Shown: in pieces, positions 1-11,050 of the stretch | Layout of the letters: every line of letters begins with the position of its first letter | Position numbering within the stretch: the first letter of the stretch is position 1 | Origin: Acholoe squamosa | Taxonomy: Eukaryota > Annelida > Polychaeta > Phyllodocida > Polynoidae | Assembly: GCA_949317995.1 (NCBI GenBank) | Contig: OX439036.1 | Location: forward strand, 92,417,920-92,481,919 | DNA: 64,000 nucleotides | Reading direction: 5' to 3' | Translations under genes and position numbers: made by a program | Notes under the pieces: generated by a model | The model's input: the letters and a program-made list of their open reading frames with translations, nothing else | Database searches by the model: none | Told to the model about the DNA's origin: nothing

Positions 1-133
1 TCTACATATTAAAAATTGAAACCAAACATGTCCGTCACCATGATAAGGAACCTTTCATGTATCTTGCTTACCTTTTCCACTTGCTTCTGGGTGTAGGAAT
101 TGTGTATGAAGAATCATTGTTTCTCTTATACAG

Positions 134-924
134 CTCCCATCTTGGATGTCGAAGAAGCAGACTACAATGAGGAAGAACAGGAGGAGGAGTCTGAGCCAGT
201 CGACCACTATGATGGACAAGACGAGGCAATCTACTGTCCTGCATCTCCCCGAAGGAACATTGATGTGTCTTTACCGGATGACGACGATCTAAAAACTCCT
301 CCACCCAAAAGTATAACGCGGACCACTATGTTGAATTTCAACAAGAGAGAAAACGACAAAAAGAAAGGTATTGTCAGTAAACCTAGGAACCCCGAAGACG
401 ACCTTTCGCCTCATGCTAAAGAGCGAAATGAGAGAAAAAAAGGACTTTTGGCTGCGGCTAACGAGATACTCGAGAAGAATACTCCCAACAAACTCACCCC
501 TGTTAAGAAATCACTCTTACCGCTACACAAACCAAAAGCTCCTGTTCATAATGCTCCAGTTATTTCTAAAAAAACTTCCCCTCATAAAGAGTTAGATAAA
601 CAGAAGGCCCCACCTGTTAGGACACAGAAAATTAACCCACCAGTTGTTCACAAAGAACAACCTGCTCGGCCTTCTTCTCACCAGCACCATGAAGAACTTC
701 GTGAGACTAAACATTCACAGGAGGACGAGGAACTAACTGAAAAACCAGCCAAGAGGAAGCGGAACAGACCTCCATCTTTCTGCGGATTGATAGAAGGGGA
801 CATCTCTGGGGTCGAGCTGTGCCCTGCTGAAACAGAAGGAAAAGCCATAGACGAGGGTCAAGGGGAAGGTGTTCTTAAGCGTTCGGAATGCATAAGGATA
901 AGAAGACAGTGTTTAGATTTGTAG
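134..924 (+). CDS. 3'-terminal exon of an unrecognised host gene
   Basis: The pyrimidine tract and AG ending at 133 (TTCTCTTATACAG) look like a splice acceptor, and the frame then stays open for about 263 codons to the TAG at 922-924. Open codons before 134 are intron. The protein is hydrophilic and predicted disordered: an acidic opening (EEEQEEESEP), a PPPKS/TP-rich stretch, a Lys/Pro-rich middle, and a basic KPAKRKRNRPP patch near the end that could act as a nuclear localisation signal. No catalytic domain is visible and I do not recognise the family. The remaining exons lie upstream of the window. Composition and a nearby poly(A) signal favour a real host gene over a transposon. Confidence 0.6.
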
Positions 925-1688
925 AAAGGCAGGTGAAAAAGATGTCGACGTTTGTTTCATGACCCCAACTCTCTGTTCTCAGGAAAACAGTATTCCTTTT
1001 TGTGCAAAATGACATGTACGGGTAAAAAAAAAACATGTGAATCTTTGCAGCAAGAAACATAGAGAAAAGGATTCTCTTTTTAGTCTAATAACTTACACGG
1101 GTGAACAGCAGGAAGAATTGTTCTTTCACAAGTTTACAGTTTTGTGATGAAAAAGTTTGTATATCATAAATGGCTTATTGGTTGTGCCTAAGGTATACTA
1201 ATGATACATGTACATGTTATTTGAAGATATGGATGTGAAGGCAAAACCCATGTTAAAGAGAAATTACTTGATTTTATTCTGATATGACGAGTGATAGATT
1301 TTAATGTTGATAGTTGGAAAAGTACAGGTACTTCATATATAATATCGCAGGTGCCTTCAAGGAGATCTGAGTTTCATGGTAAAGGCAGTCTCAGAGTAAA
1401 ACAGTACAAACCAATTCCCATTATATAACCAATTTCAATTGTAAAGATTCAGGTTATTATATAAATGCATGCTCTAAATATAAGTAGAAATATTTACACA
1501 GATACCTTTAATTCATTACTTTTCTTCTTCAATTGACATTGTGGTGTCGGTTTCAAGCACCAGGAAAAAAAATATTGAGAACTGATTTGTTTCAAAACAC
1601 TTTTAAATAAATATCAATTACATTCAGTTAAAGTTTATGTCAACTATGCTATATCTACATATGATATTATTTCTGACGTGAGACATGA
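925..1688 (+). other. Probable 3' UTR of the host gene, with poly(A) signal
   Basis: A/T-rich, with no sustained frame. AATAAA at 1606-1611 is the best poly(A) signal for the exon ending at 924. The HARBI1-like gene ends convergently at 1717, so the two transcripts would run toward each other here. Confidence 0.5.
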
Positions 1689-1716
1689 TTAAGTTAGAAC
1701 AATTTTGAGAAGGGCT

Positions 1717-3522
1717 TCATTGCTGCTGCTGCTGTTGCTGCCGCTGACCCCGGCGCTGAGGACCAAAATGTTCCTTGATGTAAGCCTCACGCAGGTTCTT
1801 GAAAGCTTGTCGAGGCTTGGGGGCTCTGTTGTCTGGTTGATCAACAGGTGGCATGATGCGTTTGAAGTTGTCCTTCGCAGGGAAATCACGCAGGAGTTTG
1901 ATTTTGGCTATTCTCGCCACGTTATGAAGGCACACACAACTCTCGATGATGTACCCTGCCCGTGTAGGTTCGTGCTGCAAGTATCCACCGCTCGAATCAA
2001 GACATCTAAAAAATAAGACATGTCCAGCAATGTTATACTTATTTAAAAGTATTATCACACAGAAAATTTTTTTCTTTTCTTGTAAACAGGAATAAAACAT
2101 AAAAACCAACATTTACCTCCACCTCTGCTTCAGTTGGCCTATGGTGCGTTCCACCTTGCTGCGGGTCTTTTTCTGCCACTTATTGAACTTTACGTCTTCC
2201 TCAGTCACCTCAGGGTTGACAGGATTGTATAAGTAGTCCGTCAGCGTATACCTGTTATAATAAAGTAACACATATAAAAAAAGACTGCTTTGGTCATGAG
2301 AAGGCTTCATGAGACATAAAAATATGAAAAAAATACACTAAAAAGGATGGAGACTGCTATAACAAAGGGGAAAAGGAAAATTTTTATGCTTACCCTCCGT
2401 CTCCTAGCAAGAAGAAGCCAGCAAAATCACCCCTCTCTCCCAGGTACTTCACCTGCGAGCCGTTCATGGCATAAACGTCATTGCACGAGCCTGGGTTACT
2501 TGCATTCACATGGAAAATGATGTAATCCCAATCGCAGATGATCTGTAGTTGGAAAAGAGTCATTTAATTTTTTTATTATTTCAAGTAATAGTTGCTTTTA
2601 AGTCAAACAGAAAAATACCTTTATAGTGATATGTTTTTTTTTTCAGTGAGATGGAGATGTATGTACATGTTTTGTATTTTAGAATATCTTAGAAATATGA
2701 AAGACCATTTCTCACCATAGTGTTGATGGAATAGTAGCCTTTGTAGCAATAATACTGGTTTTCGTCTGCTACTACACCCTTGGGGCAGGCTATGGGGATG
2801 TGCGTCCCATCGATCAGTCCAAAAACACCTGGCTTTCTCTTCTCTCTATAGAAAAGCACGGCTTTGTTGTTCTTTTCCAATGCAGAATCTGGCCACACCA
2901 CATATTCCTCCAGTCTATCATGGAAATATTGGGTTATCTCTTGAACAGAGCGACACACAGTGGAAATAGAAACCCCGTGACAATCTCCTATGGTGGCATA
3001 GGTTGCACCGGTGGCAAAATAGCGAACAGCTATGCAGAACTGCAAGAAAGAAAAGAAAAGAATATGTCATGACAAAGGAACCTGATAAAGGTTTCTGGTT
3101 ATAATGGGAATTGAAAGCATAAAGACAGACTCGTCATATGAAGCACCTACTTCAAAGTATTTACCTATAGAAGAAGGGTATGTGGGGGGACTCTGGGGGG
3201 GGGACTCAAAATTGAAGGGGAGGGGGGGGGAATGATTTGTGTCTATGAAGAAGGTACTCACTCTGATACGGTGGGGGACAGCATGCTTCCCTCTTAGAAC
3301 TCTCCTCTTGCGGGGGAGGTATGCCACATAGTCCTTTATCAACTCTCTTGTCACACTCTTAGTCAGCCTGTACCGCTGCTGGAACTTTTTCTCTGTGTAG
3401 TAAGACGTCTGCAGTAAAATTCCCTCTTCACACATAAGATGTAGTATCTGCCCATGTTGACAGCCTTTCGAAAATGGCGTCGCAGAGGGGTCAGGGGTCA
3501 AGGTCATGAACTTTAACTTCAA
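1717..3522 (-). CDS. HARBI1-like: HARBI1-like PIF/Harbinger DDE nuclease, five exons, intact
   Basis: Five exons join cleanly on the minus strand: 3522-3262, 3039-2716, 2542-2394, 2251-2117 and 2005-1717. All four introns are GT...AG and phases agree, giving about 385 residues, close to the roughly 350 usual for HARBI1. A helix-turn-helix-like stretch (YATIGDCHGVSISTVCRSV) precedes the DDE core. The three acidic residues are present: GLIDGTHIPI, LLGDGGY and KVERTIGQLKQRW. The family comprises Harbinger transposases and their domesticated relative HARBI1, nuclear proteins that normally need a Myb-like partner for DNA binding; I see no partner gene here. The C-terminus ends in a run of Gln from a CAG tract. 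No frameshift or stop was seen, so it is either a recently active element or a domesticated gene. The start ATG at 3522 is the first in frame. Confidence 0.92.
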
Positions 3523-3850
3523 TGAGGAGGGGTAAAAATAAACGCGGACCTAAAACTATGGTAAAAATACCCCAAAAAGGGTCCGTGTTCGAACACCTAC
3601 TGGTCACCTACCCCTCCGCGTTCAAGGCAATTAAACCGGACTTAAAGTGGAGAGTGAGAGGGTCCGTTCTCACAGCTGAAACGGTTAAAAGTCCGCGTTT
3701 GAAGACAGAGGTCCGCGTTTGAACGCGGACCTCCGGGTTCATTTTATTTTTTGTAATAAAAGACGAACAGAAATGGGAAAATTAAACGCGGACTCCGCAT
3801 TTAATATACGGACCATATAATAAACGCGGTGAAATGGCCTCCAGGCCGTT
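3523..3850. repeat. Cluster of GTCCGCGTT motifs with a perfect palindrome
   Basis: The 9-mer GTCCGCGTT or its complement AACGCGGAC recurs about six times (near 3541, 3691, 3711, 3722, 3785 and, partial, 3823). At 3710-3731 two copies meet as a perfect 10-bp inverted repeat with a 2-bp spacer. It lies just upstream of the HARBI1-like start, so it could be a decayed MITE, a terminal repeat of the same Harbinger, or part of the gene's promoter. No coding frame. Confidence 0.5.
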
Positions 3851-3946
3851 AACCTGGTTTCCCGGGACGTAGTGCTAGGCAAGTACTCACCCAAATCATC
3901 CAAGACTGATATGACCATCACACTAGAATATCTGGTAGTGAATTAC

Positions 3947-4110
3947 TTAAAGGGGGGCTGGCACCGCAAATTAACAACATGGGTACCGATTCAAACAGCG
4001 ATCATAAAATCGCGGGAATCAGCGGAAAAATCGCGATGCCCTGATTGGTCAAGGGGTGGGCACGTGACTTTTTAATGCAGGCATGCATTACCATGCAAGG
4101 GCCCCTTTAA
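3947..4110. mobile_element. 164-bp MITE copy 1, flanked by TTAA
   Basis: Begins TTAAAGGGGGGC and ends GCCCCTTTAA, so it has short inverted ends next to TTAA on both sides, the target duplication typical of piggyBac-type elements. A second copy of identical length is at 63,636-63,799. Both share GATTGGTC followed by AGGGGTGG, and GCATTA motifs, with scattered substitutions. No coding capacity. Confidence 0.75.
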
Positions 4111-4299
4111 TTGTTTTATTGTCCCTTTGATCTAGATAAGAATCTCATTGAACTTGGACGTGTACTGGCCCCTTCCCACCCCCTCCCAATTCCGCCCCCC
4201 CCCTTACACTGTACACCTGTGGGTGTTCCTTACCTCCATAATCTTGTGTAGGTACAAACACAGGCGGAAGTTCAGTCTACCAGGTTGTTTTCTGGCCTC

Positions 4300-4960
4300 C
4301 CATCGGTTTGTTCACTTTTCTTCTTGCTTCAGCTAACTGCTGTTTTTGCTGGCGTTTCATCCGGCAGTCTCATTGAGTGTCCGAACCCTCTTAGTCTCCT
4401 TGTTTTGATTTTTTCACCCCATTTTTCTTCGTTGATCTTTTTGTACAGATCTTTGGTGCTGAACTTCTTGGGCCATTTTATGTTGATTGCTTGTCATAGT
4501 AGTCCACGATGTTATGATTCTACTTTGTTTGCTGCTGAGTGTCCACAGTTCTGACTTGTACGGGAAGATGCTTTCAGCGCACGCCTTGCATATTCTGATC
4601 TTGAGTTACACATTGAGTCTGGTGCTGGTGAAGATATTTTTAAGTTTTGACATAGCATATTGTTGGTCAGCTGCTATCTATGCTTGATGTCCTCGTCAGT
4701 ATCGAGCAGTCTACTGAGTACTTTACACTTTTTTCAGTCCTCTGGTCCTTTTCTGGTGACACAGTATTCCTCACTTTTTGATTCATTTATTTTCAGCCCT
4801 CCCTGTATTAGTTTGGGTAGAGCAATATTCTTCTCTTTTTCTATCAGGCATTTGTTGTTGCTTGCCACCCAACCGATGTGTGCATACTTTCCCCCTGTGG
4901 AGTGGGGACCTTCACTGGGAGTCCACGAAGGAGGAATTCTCTTTCCATTCTACCAGTGGG
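4300..4960 (-). pseudogene. Decayed non-LTR retrotransposon, C-terminal part of the RT ORF
   Basis: On the minus strand, broken frames spell the C-terminal half of a common invertebrate endonuclease-reverse transcriptase: GWVASNN, LKINESKSEEYCVTRKGPED, LLDTDEDIKHR, NIKWPKKFSTKDLY and RRLRGFGHSMRLPDETPAK, in that order. Stops and frameshifts lie between them. The YADD active site and everything upstream are missing, as expected of a truncated, long-dead copy. Confidence 0.75.
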
Positions 4961-5217
4961 CATACCAGATTCCTAAAAGGTGACAAACTCTGGGTTTCTT
5001 GTGTCTTGGGGTGAGCATGTTGGCAGCTGTTGTCCATATGCACGGGCCCAGTCCTACATGCTTGTCCTTTGTCATGGGATTCCCCTCAGTGAACCATGTC
5101 TGAGTGATCAAAGGCCGTGGTTTGTCTGGCCCTGCCTATGGGACCAGGCAAATAAAAGAACACTTGCTATCCTTCGAAAAGAGTAGGGAAATGAAGCCCC
5201 GGTAGCAGTTTTCCCCC

Positions 5218-5460
5218 TCAACCCTCCTCATAGATTCGGTAATTCATCTCATAGATTCGGTCATTCATAGATTCGGTCACTGCTGTGTCGGGCAAGCAGC
5301 ATATAAATACCTGTCCAAAAAGAAAATAAAGGACTTCATGTCCAAGAACCCTTGAATGTCTGAGTTCCTCGATGGCCCCCGGACGTAAAACTAAACAAAC
5401 AAACAAACTTTGGTCTGATGATGGTGCCGTATGAAGGTGGTATGCAGTATCAAACATACC
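5218..5460. repeat. SINE-like or short interspersed repeat with (CAAA)n end
   Basis: ATAGATTCGGT occurs three times near 5230-5280. Further on, a segment ends with a short (AAAC)n tail at about 5388-5408. Read on the minus strand this is (GTTT)n followed by GTTTTACGTC, a tail-plus-core arrangement resembling the GATT-tailed repeat near 48.26 kb. No RNA polymerase III boxes were confirmed. Confidence 0.35.
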
Positions 5461-6268
5461 ATTTCCCTAATTTGAGACTGCTGAGTCTGAAAATGAGGTT
5501 AGAAAATGCCTGTTGCCTCTCAATTTTGAGATATCAATAGGGTGCCATATATGCTGAAAATCACTCCGAGCGCAATAATTTCACTATGATCACCTATGTA
5601 GTGATGTGCAAACTTGTGCAACGACTTTCTTATGTCATTTCAGACATTTGTCTGGGTATCATCAAAAATTTCTTTGAAACACTGACTTCTGGATCATTTA
5701 GAGCAACCAGCCATGATTTATTGTGATTAAGGTTGCATCAGTTCTTAACATCAGGATTATCCATAATCATGTGATTAAAGTGATTGCAATTTGACATTAT
5801 AACCACAAATAGGCACCATAGTAAATGGAAGTCATGGCTTGCCCTCAGAGCAGTCATACAAGGATTTCTGTGAAGCAACAGGGCTGGGGACTATGTAGAT
5901 TGGGTAAATACAATTCTGACACATCTCAGAAACTCAAATGCGAGACATCCTTGAAGATCCACTTCCTGCATCTGACCTTGAATTCTTTCCCAAAAAGGTG
6001 TGGCTCATTAAGTATGTGATATACATGGGGAGAGATTCCAACAGGACCTCTCAGAGAAGGAAAAATGCTACCAAAGAAAGTGGATACCCTCTCTTCTGGT
6101 AGGCTAGTAATAGGATCTGAAGTGGGATGAACCCAACATTGTGTACAAGAGCCAGGCAAAACAGTCCCGAACAAGTGTCGACTGGCTAACTTTTGAGCTT
6201 ATTTACTACTTTTACTGCATATTACAGAGTCAATGGATGAGCAATTCATTAAATATGGGTGACCTCAT
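5461..6268. other. Intergenic, nothing recognised
   Basis: Only short chance frames. No splice-bounded exon, repeat or RNA could be supported. Confidence 0.5.
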
Positions 6269-6321
6269 GGTGGCCAAAAATACCCCCCATAGGTCAAAAA
6301 GGGATTGTATTTTTGGCCACC
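6269..6321. repeat. 15-bp inverted repeat (possible mini-MITE)
   Basis: GGTGGCCAAAAATAC at 6269-6283 is exactly complementary to 6307-6321, leaving a 23-nt loop. It could be the remains of a very short foldback element. Confidence 0.5.
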
Positions 6322-6349
6322 CCCCTAAAACAAGGGCCAGTTATATAAT

Positions 6350-6712
6350 TGTAATGGTTTGTTTTACCAGTTTGGTGGTTTGGGCCTTACGATTAGAAAA
6401 GAGAAAGCAAGGCAGTGATTCGAGTGTATGCCAACGGTTTTATTGATATAGCTCGGTGGCTACCCGGAAAGTAATAATAGGGCAGCTAGTGGTCTTACTC
6501 AAAGATTGTTCATTAAGCTCGCAGGCCTGAAGGGCCTCTGACGTAGCGGCTGAGCCCCGGTCTTTATATAGGGACCACGGTGTTTGTCACTAGATGTCCC
6601 GTAGGCCCGGATCGGTGCTGCCATACCCGGAACCTTAGGAACACCCAGCGACTTGACTCACCCACCACGCCAGACGACACCTAGATATACGATACAATAT
6701 GTTACCTCTACA
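6350..6712 (-). mobile_element. LTR (3' or solo) of a minus-strand retroelement
   Basis: On the minus strand the block begins TGTAGAGGTAAC and ends ATTACA, the usual TG...CA form. Inside are a TATA-like CTATATAAAG (plus 6561-6572) and, about 120 bp downstream, AATAAA (complement of 6438-6443). Just upstream on the minus strand is a purine run (GTCTGGGGGAGTCA; plus 6713-6726) that fits a polypurine tract, so this looks like a 3' LTR whose internal region at higher coordinates is lost or unrecognisable. Confidence 0.55.
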
Positions 6713-7227
6713 TGACTCCCCCAGACATTAGGCAGGAGTTATAACTATTATAGATTATATTATATAGGGATAACATTACATTATGTCTTATCCGAATAAT
6801 AGAGATATAACCATAGATATAACAACCACAGTTTTACAGTATCATACAAGAGATATTTAATATATTTGATAGTATTATATAGTTACGAATAATGAATCTA
6901 TAGGATAGTCAATACAATTTGACAGTGTGGATATTAACAGATATATGTAACAGATCTGTCAACTTTAAATAAACCACATATTAATACATTGATAAGTTCG
7001 TTATTATAACAAACATGATATCGAATTAGTCTTAAGAAAGACTTTAAACGTAACCATACTATCTAATGATACTTTATGATAACCTTTAGTTCTTTATAGA
7101 ACTGTCTGATATGTAACTGTATAATTTTATACACTCGAAAAAAAGCAAAAAGTAAACATATATTACAATCTCATGCATCTAATTAACTATCTCCAGCACC
7201 AGACAAATATTATTATACAATGATATG
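6713..7227. other. AT-rich non-coding stretch
   Basis: Strongly A/T-rich with many TATA-like words and no open frame. It lies between the LTR and the CCAAT repeat and may be worn internal sequence of either element. Confidence 0.4.
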
Positions 7228-7570
7228 AGTAGTATAGTATGTATTGGAACGGGACTATAGTTAAGTACTGTTTATTACTCACTCGACCTGCAGCCAATCA
7301 GAGGCCTCCATTTGGTCACTTGACCCGTTGCCATGGCAACGTGACCTACTTAGGGGGTCACATGATCACCTTTCAGCCAATCAGAGGCCAGCATTCTGGT
7401 AACCATGGTAACATGACCTACTTAGGAGGTCACATGACCACCTCTCAGCCAATCAGAGACGTGACCACCTCTCAGCCAATCAGAGACCAGCATTCTTGGA
7501 GACCTTGGTAACATGACCTAATTAGGGGATTAGTGGGTGGGTCACGTGGGCGGGGTTAATTATGTAAATG
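7228..7570 (+). repeat. CCAAT-module repeat, copy 1
   Basis: A roughly 340-bp interspersed repeat, found again as the reverse complement at 55,378-55,727. It holds internal sub-repeats of about 80-100 bp, each combining CAGCCAATCAGAG, an inverted-repeat-like CCATGGTAAC and TGACCTACTTAGG, often next to GGTCACATGA. Reiterated CCAAT boxes and CATGTGAC/CACGTG-type words resemble an LTR U3 enhancer. No frame of interest. Confidence 0.7.
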
Positions 7571-7727
7571 ATATATAACAAAAATCATCTTTTTCAATTT
7601 TTATATTTTTATTTGATAAAATATATTTACAAGTATATACATTGATTTTCAATCATAATTCAGACTGTACATAGTGTAATCTTTGTATACGGTTTTCATG
7701 TGAGGATTCTTTCAAAATGTAGGAATG

Positions 7728-9530
7728 GTGTAAGTCATTGTAATTGTAATTTATTGACGCTTTCGTCCCCAGGAGTCCTTTTTTTGCGCGCCCTACAGCA
7801 CTATTTCAGGCCTCGTAGTGCTGTGGGAGAGTTACAATCATATAAGGCGCATGGAAATGCACCTGATACTTATAACAACAGGTATGTAATTAGTGCTAAT
7901 GGTGAACAGATGTTGCAGGACTAAAAATTAGACGATGAAATAACTAATGCAACAGTGATATATGCAGTGTCTCATATGAACTTAAATTTGTGAGCTATAC
8001 CCTTGAAAGCTGATTTATCCCTGACTCTCTGTTCCAGATGGCTTAATTGATCCCAGAGCAGAATACCTTGGCGATAAGGGCTTTTCTCATAGTGAGAGGT
8101 TCTTGCTCTACGGCGTGCAAACTTGATCTTGCGATCACCACATGTTCTGATATTCACCTGCTCAATACCATCTCCTTTAATAAATTTTTGCCACATTAGT
8201 GAGACTAACTGTATATTTCGTCTTTCAACTAAGGGGCGCACTTTACAAGCACTATGCAATTCAGCCACAGTCATATCCCTGATTCCCCGTCTGAGGCATA
8301 TACGTAAACCCTGATTCTGCATTCTCTGCAGCTTAACTAATTCAGAAGATAGCCCACCACCAGTGTAGAATGAACAATACTCTAATGAGGGAGATATCAT
8401 GCTTCTATATACAGTAGTACAATGCTCAGGGTTTAGAAACTTTCTTAGTTTGTTGAGTTTGTAGTTTGTTACCGAAATTCTTTTTTACCTTTGCGATGTG
8501 ATTGTTTACAGTAAGGCAACGGTCAAGATCCACACCGAGATAGTTATATGCCTCACAATGTGGCAATTCAGAGTCCCCCATTTTTAGTATCGGGCCAACT
8601 AGTGGTGTCAGATTCCTTTTAGATCCAAAGAACATACCGGTGCTTTTTCGGGCATTTACGGTCATGAAGTTGTCTAAGCACCATTTGTGCACTCTATTTA
8701 GGTCATCCTGTAGGAGCCTTACTGCCTTGGTGGGATCTTGATGTGAGGCATAGACAACAAGATCGTCGGCATACATAACACATTTAGAGTTAACAATTAC
8801 ATCAGGTAGGTCGTTCACATATATTATAAACAACAAGGGGCCGAGGGTCGACCCCTGTGGCACCCCCGAATTTTACTGTTCTAGATGCAGATTTAACCCT
8901 ATTAGCAAAGGTGGTGTGGGACCTATTACTTAAATAGCCTCTGAGCCAAAGTTTGTACATGGGGTGTATTTCAAGGTTATCTACTTTGCTGATTAAGGTA
9001 GGATGGTGGACACAATAAAATGCTTTTGAGTAGTCAATAAAACATGCTGCGGTCACATGACCATCATCATGACTATCATAAAGGTCTTTTAAAAATGTAA
9101 ATACTGCATCGCTAGTACTTCGGTTTGATCTGAATCCAAATTGGTTATTATTTAGTATGTTACTCTCTTCAATTTTAATCGAGATTTCACCGTGTATAAT
9201 TTTCTCAAGTAGTTTGCCTGGTAGGGGGAGTAGGGTAATAGGTCTCCAGTTCTTTATATCGAGCAAGTTGCCTTGTTTTGGTATGGGGACAAGCATCCCA
9301 TTTGACCAGGCTCTTGGGAAAGAGCCAGTTATAAGCGAATTCCTAAACATAGAGACTATTTGATCAGGTAGGAAAGTGAAGGCATCTTTAAGTACTTTCG
9401 CGTTGGCACCATCTATACCACTAGACTTATTTGTACTAATGCTTTTAACTTGCTTCATCACAGTTGTTTCATTAATAATGTCTTCAATATTGACTGGTAC
9501 TTGACCAACAGGGATCTTGAGTTGTGGGGG
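7728..9530 (-). pseudogene. Non-LTR retrotransposon (LINE-1 of this window), RT domain, frameshifted
   Basis: Minus-strand frames at about 9530-8802, 8863-8426 and 8400-7972 make one reverse transcriptase broken by two small indels (near 8,860 and 8,420). Order of motifs: NKSSGIDG; PIPKQGN and NWRPITLLPLPGK; FIDYSKAF; PQGSTLGPLLF; YADDLVVYAS (active site); then the C-terminal thumb with SPYRQGILLWDQL. The family reverse-transcribes its own RNA at a nicked genomic site. The endonuclease half is absent (5' truncation) and the sequence joins the gene-X frame around 9,530. The 3' UTR runs to about 7,728 and ends in short AATTAC repeats. Confidence 0.88.
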
Positions 9531-9854
9531 GTAAATTCTTCCTACCCACAATTCATCTAAATTACAAAAGAAATCTACTAAAGTATAATACCAAGTATTC
9601 CATTCACTTTGTGTGGACATGACACTTCTTAGCAGAGCGTTCTGTATATTTTCAAAATGAATCTCATTACAGAGCACACGATCTAAACACTCTTGACAGA
9701 AAGTGTTGAATATTTTCTCAGAGTCATGACAACACAGGTGTCGTAAAAGGTCTGAGTTTTTCTCGAGAAGAAATATGAAAGCATCGGTAGATTCTAATGT
9801 ATAACGTCTTTTGATGAGAGGACAAGTTTCCTGATTGTGAAATTGATATACTCC
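9531..9854 (-). pseudogene. Gene X, downstream part (beyond Gypsy-A)
   Basis: Minus-strand frame rich in Cys and His (NQETCPL, RHLCCHDSEK, FCQECLDRV). It continues without a break into the LINE-1 frame, so the exact border near 9,530 is uncertain. When Gypsy-A and one copy of its CTCC duplication are removed, this frame is exactly continuous with the frame ending at 22,146. That shows the two blocks were one coding region before the insertion. Function unknown; see the entry at 22,146-23,382. Confidence 0.55.
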
Positions 9855-10322
9855 TGTAGTGTTCTACCCCTCGATGTTCAATCGAATCTTTCGATAAACA
9901 ACGAAGAACAACTATTCAGGTTCCAGTTAAAACTTTATTGTCTAATAACACATAGGCATCAGCCGTTCTCAATCACAGTTACAGGTGGCAGAGTTTTAAC
10001 TCTATAACAAGTTCGACACTAGGCCTTCTAGTGCCTACAGTTGATATTCCACATACACCTCCTCTGTGCAGCAGCACAGAGGAGTATTAGAATATGGTAG
10101 CCGGGCAGCCGCCAACCATCGCTCACGATGGTCAGTCGGGGCTGGACTGACCCTGAGGAAGGCCGTACAACGGCCTTATATACACCGGAGTCGAGGGCCA
10201 CGTGACCAAGTTGTGACGTGGCGCTGGACTCCAGCGCCCCCAGGCGTCGGGTAATAGAGGTGCTCTCGATGTCGCCCACGAGGACCACAAAGGTACCTCG
10301 AAGACGACGCGGGACCACCACA
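9855..10322 (-). repeat. Gypsy-A 3' LTR
   Basis: 468 bp with TG...CA ends; carries the 24-bp stretch missing from the other LTR. Its minus-strand upstream neighbour is the polypurine tract. AATAAAG-type signal on the minus strand (complement of CTTTATT near 9937). Confidence 0.9.
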
Positions 10323-10336
10323 CCACCCCCCACTAG
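10323..10336 (-). promoter_or_regulatory. Gypsy-A polypurine tract
   Basis: The minus strand reads CTAGTGGGGGGTGG directly before the 3' LTR, the expected site of plus-strand priming. Confidence 0.75.
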
Positions 10337-11050
10337 ACTGAAACGAGGTCTCTGAAAATTCAGAGATCCCGGATCAGTCTAAACAAATAGATAATAATTT
10401 AAACTACTGGATCCGTCGACATGGTCGACAGAAACAGTAGAGGAATATATAGAAATATAGTTTCTACTGTACTGTAGAAAAAAAAAATTATTATCACAGT
10501 TAATTATAAGGCGTTGCTCCATCCAACGTAGGTGACCAGTGTCGAAACACTGCTTCACGACCTGCTTCTGGTCGATCCGAGGGAGGCACGACCGGGTATG
10601 GTAACCGGGGTCGTGTCGTTTCCTCCCTGTCTCGTTGAGAAGCTCCTTCCAGCGTAGAAAGCCCATCGATAGTGTACAGTACTACTATGATGGTCCTTCG
10701 ACCGCGAGGCCGAGGATGTGTGGCACCACCGGGCCCTAAGACCGGGGTGGCGTCGGATCCACACAGCTTCGCAGGGAGGTCCGGGGACAGGAAAGGTTCC
10801 CCCAACTCGTTCCCGGACGTTCCATGCTGACATCGAGACTCTGTTCGATGTCAGCGATCCAAGCTGAAGAGGAGGAGCAGTAGTATCATACTACTGATCC
10901 TCCGAGATGGACCCTGTAGCGGCGTCGATTTCAGCCTGCTCTCCGTCAGTGCGCTCATCCTCATGTGAAGCACTGGCGGCTAGCTGGCCTGAAAACGTCG
11001 GTGACTCCGGCAATGGGGCCACACAGTCCATTGTCGTACTCCAAGCCTCA
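10337..11050 (-). other. Gypsy-A 3' non-coding region
   Basis: Between the end of the third ORF and the polypurine tract. Contains a short T/A-rich run near 10,480 and several Cla/Sal-like words, but no convincing frame. Confidence 0.5.

Noticed and set aside
4148-5014. Overlapping plus-strand hydrophobic frames
   Set aside because: The minus strand spells a decayed LINE reverse transcriptase; these are its shadows.
5926-6174. 82-codon minus-strand frame as a host exon
   Set aside because: No convincing splice signals, no family resemblance.
7700-7924. A possible plus-strand exon with CCCCAG and CAG|GTATGT-like borders
   Set aside because: It lies in the LINE-1 3' UTR and the translation resembles nothing; chance splice-like words are common.
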